This document shows, piece after piece, positions 54,622 through 64,000 of a stretch of 64,000 nt of DNA. The stretch comes from Altererythrobacter sp. XM-24bin4. Its GTDB lineage: Bacteria; Pseudomonadota; Alphaproteobacteria; Sphingomonadales; Sphingomonadaceae. How positions within the stretch are numbered: the stretch's first letter is position 1; the number at the start of each line of letters is the position of its first letter. Location of the stretch: the NCBI GenBank assembly GCA_003149575.1, contig QCWG01000001.1, forward strand, positions 711,183 to 775,182, written 5' to 3'. The position numbers and the translations under genes are program-made. The notes under the pieces are model-generated. The model searched no databases and was not told the origin of the DNA. It saw only the letters and a list, made by a program, of their open reading frames with translations.

Positions 54622-54668
54622 TAGCCATTTGACAGGCGTGCACTCCATTCCTATGTAGCCATTTGACA
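54622..54668 (+). promoter_or_regulatory. Tandem TAGCCATTTGACA repeats, probable rpoBC promoter
   Basis: The 13-base sequence occurs at 54622-54634 and again at 54656-54668, 34 bases apart. Each contains TTGACA. The first TTGACA (54629-54634) is followed after 17 bases by TATGTA (54652-54657), a plausible -35/-10 pair. The two copies would give stacked promoters or a repeated binding site ahead of rpoB. Confidence 0.55.
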
Positions 54669-54900
54669 TCAGCTTCGAGCAAGTCCGTTTCATGCGCGGG
54701 ATTCGGTCTTAAGGATGGAAGCGATGGGTTCCATATTCGCGACGAACGATTGTGCTGCAGCAGCGCGCCGGAGAAGGCGTGCCTTTCGCTGCGGCCTTTT
54801 CTTGTGTCGTGACCCGGAGTCAAATTTCGCGTGACCGTTTGAGTTCACGAATAGTTAGCCAGCACCTGGCTGATGCATAAATCAAGAGGCACACCTCTCC
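54669..54900 (+). other. rpoB leader region
   Basis: About 230 bases without an ORF of note. At its end AGAGG-CACA-CCTCT (54885-54898) is a perfect five-base inverted repeat that includes the AGAGG ribosome-binding site of rpoB. Confidence 0.5.
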
Positions 54901-59088
<4,188 letters not shown>

Positions 59089-59155
59089 GGGGGCGAGGCT
59101 TCTGGCCTCTCCCTTCAACCGCCCCGAAGAATCCACCCGTAAGGGAATGTGAAAA

Positions 59156-63433
<4,278 letters not shown>

Positions 63434-63466
63434 CTCTCGCTAGCTTTGCTGGCTTAACAGATAAAA

Positions 63467-63500
63467 GCCCCGCTGGAAGTACGCTTTCAGCGGGGTTTTC
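63467..63500 (+). terminator. Intrinsic terminator of rpoBC
   Basis: CCCCGCTG and CAGCGGGG, with additional pairing of AAG and CTT inside, form a stem followed by a run of T, 30 bases after the rpoC stop. Confidence 0.9.
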
Positions 63501-63585
63501 TTTGCCTCACCACCTCTATAAATGCTATTGCGAACCATTTGCAAATAATCTAGCCATGTCTCCATCAGATTGAGGATGGGCAGCG

Positions 63586-64000
63586 ATGAAGGACAGACAT
63601 GGCGGGGAGACCAGGGGTGCCGCGGGCTGGATTGCGAGGTTGCATGTGCCAGCCACGGTCAACGACCTTTCTCCGATTGCCCAGCGCTTCATCTTCAGAC
63701 TGCGTGTGGTCGCAGTATATCGCAAGGCTGGCCGTGACCCGCTCGCTGAACTGACAAGCCGGGTGGGGAGTATCACTGTCGCTGTAAAATCGCTGCAGCT
63801 GTTTGAATCGATGGCGCACGTCTGGCCGGAGCCGGTGCATGTGCAGCGATGCTGCTGCCAGATTTTGAGCCATGACGAACTCACAATAGCCCGCGCCCTT
63901 GAGGCAATCGCTGAGAACAATGTTGACGGCTTCGATGCCCAACTTGCTGATCTAATGCCGTCCGACACTCGCAAGACCATTGCCAATGCGGCTGGTGAAT
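63586..64000 (+). CDS. Hypothetical protein, 3' end outside window
   Basis: A frame of 138 codons runs from ATG 63586 to the end of the window without stop; GAGGATGGG lies before it. The protein has an arginine-rich helix (IAQRFIFRLRVVAVYRKAG) and a CCC motif in VQRCCCQILSHDELTIARAL. This pattern recalls a sphingomonad family with a conserved CCC near the middle (DUF6628-like), but the assignment is weak. It follows the rpoBC terminator and so has its own promoter. Confidence 0.55.
   Translation, partial: MKDRHGGETRGAAGWIARLHVPATVNDLSPIAQRFIFRLRVVAVYRKAGRDPLAELTSRVGSITVAVKSLQLFESMAHVWPEPVHVQRCCCQILSHDELTIARALEAIAENNVDGFDAQLADLMPSDTRKTIANAAGE

Overview
The window is a dense chromosomal segment of an alphaproteobacterium, most likely order Sphingomonadales and family Erythrobacteraceae. 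The evidence is a Sphingomonas-type serine palmitoyltransferase with its own acyl carrier protein, DivK and CtrA cell-cycle regulators, the hisS-prfA-prmC-DUF4167 order, a CIRCE-controlled groSL operon and many close sphingomonad-type housekeeping proteins. No rRNA, tRNA, CRISPR array, prophage or intact insertion sequence was seen.

Layout. 1-2.9 kb: sphingolipid genes (a fatty acid hydroxylase cut by the window edge, spt, acp) and divK. 2.9-6.3 kb: a tightly overlapping DUF3572-HAD-RidA-GDPD-FemAB operon and a 40-residue ORF on the other strand. 6.5-9.3 kb: dksA, PilZ, a peptide-binding lipoprotein, DUF4112. 9.3-12 kb: kynurenine genes in which kynA is reduced to its two ends, then a broken DUF1772 gene. 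12-20.8 kb: HNH endonuclease, gluQ, HIG1 protein, cobalamin adenosyltransferase, 3-hydroxyacyl-CoA dehydrogenase, mutS, maeB. 20.8-28 kb: DUF3592, trmB, a mechanosensitive channel, ctrA, rpoN, lptB, ppa. 28-35 kb: hisS, prfA, prmC, DUF4167, lnt, metK. 35-38 kb: a ketone-body CoA-transferase operon with an extra SnoaL-like gene inside it. 38-45 kb: a secreted methyltransferase-like protein, a candidate small RNA, a second mechanosensitive channel, polA, an Ala/Glu-rich lipoprotein, a serine beta-lactamase-like protein. 45-52 kb: a DUF305-LVIVD fusion, a decayed host-attachment gene, groL/groS, a MATE transporter. 52-64 kb: a sulfotransferase pseudogene, rplJ-rplL on the minus strand, an AraC fragment, then rpoB-rpoC on the plus strand.

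Themes. Most genes are core information processing, cell cycle and envelope. The unusual signals are regulatory sites (GANTC pair and CtrA-like half-sites before ctrA, a SahR-like palindrome before metK, an EcfG-like promoter before the DUF305-LVIVD gene, a structured rplJ leader, a candidate small RNA), a set of recent gene wrecks (kynA, DUF1772, host-attachment, sulfotransferase, AraC fragment), and the split of the normally collinear rplJL-rpoBC block. I found no clear new defence or mobile system. The best candidates for something undescribed are the small RNA at 39.2 kb, the DUF305-LVIVD protein and the scoA-SnoaL-scoB arrangement.
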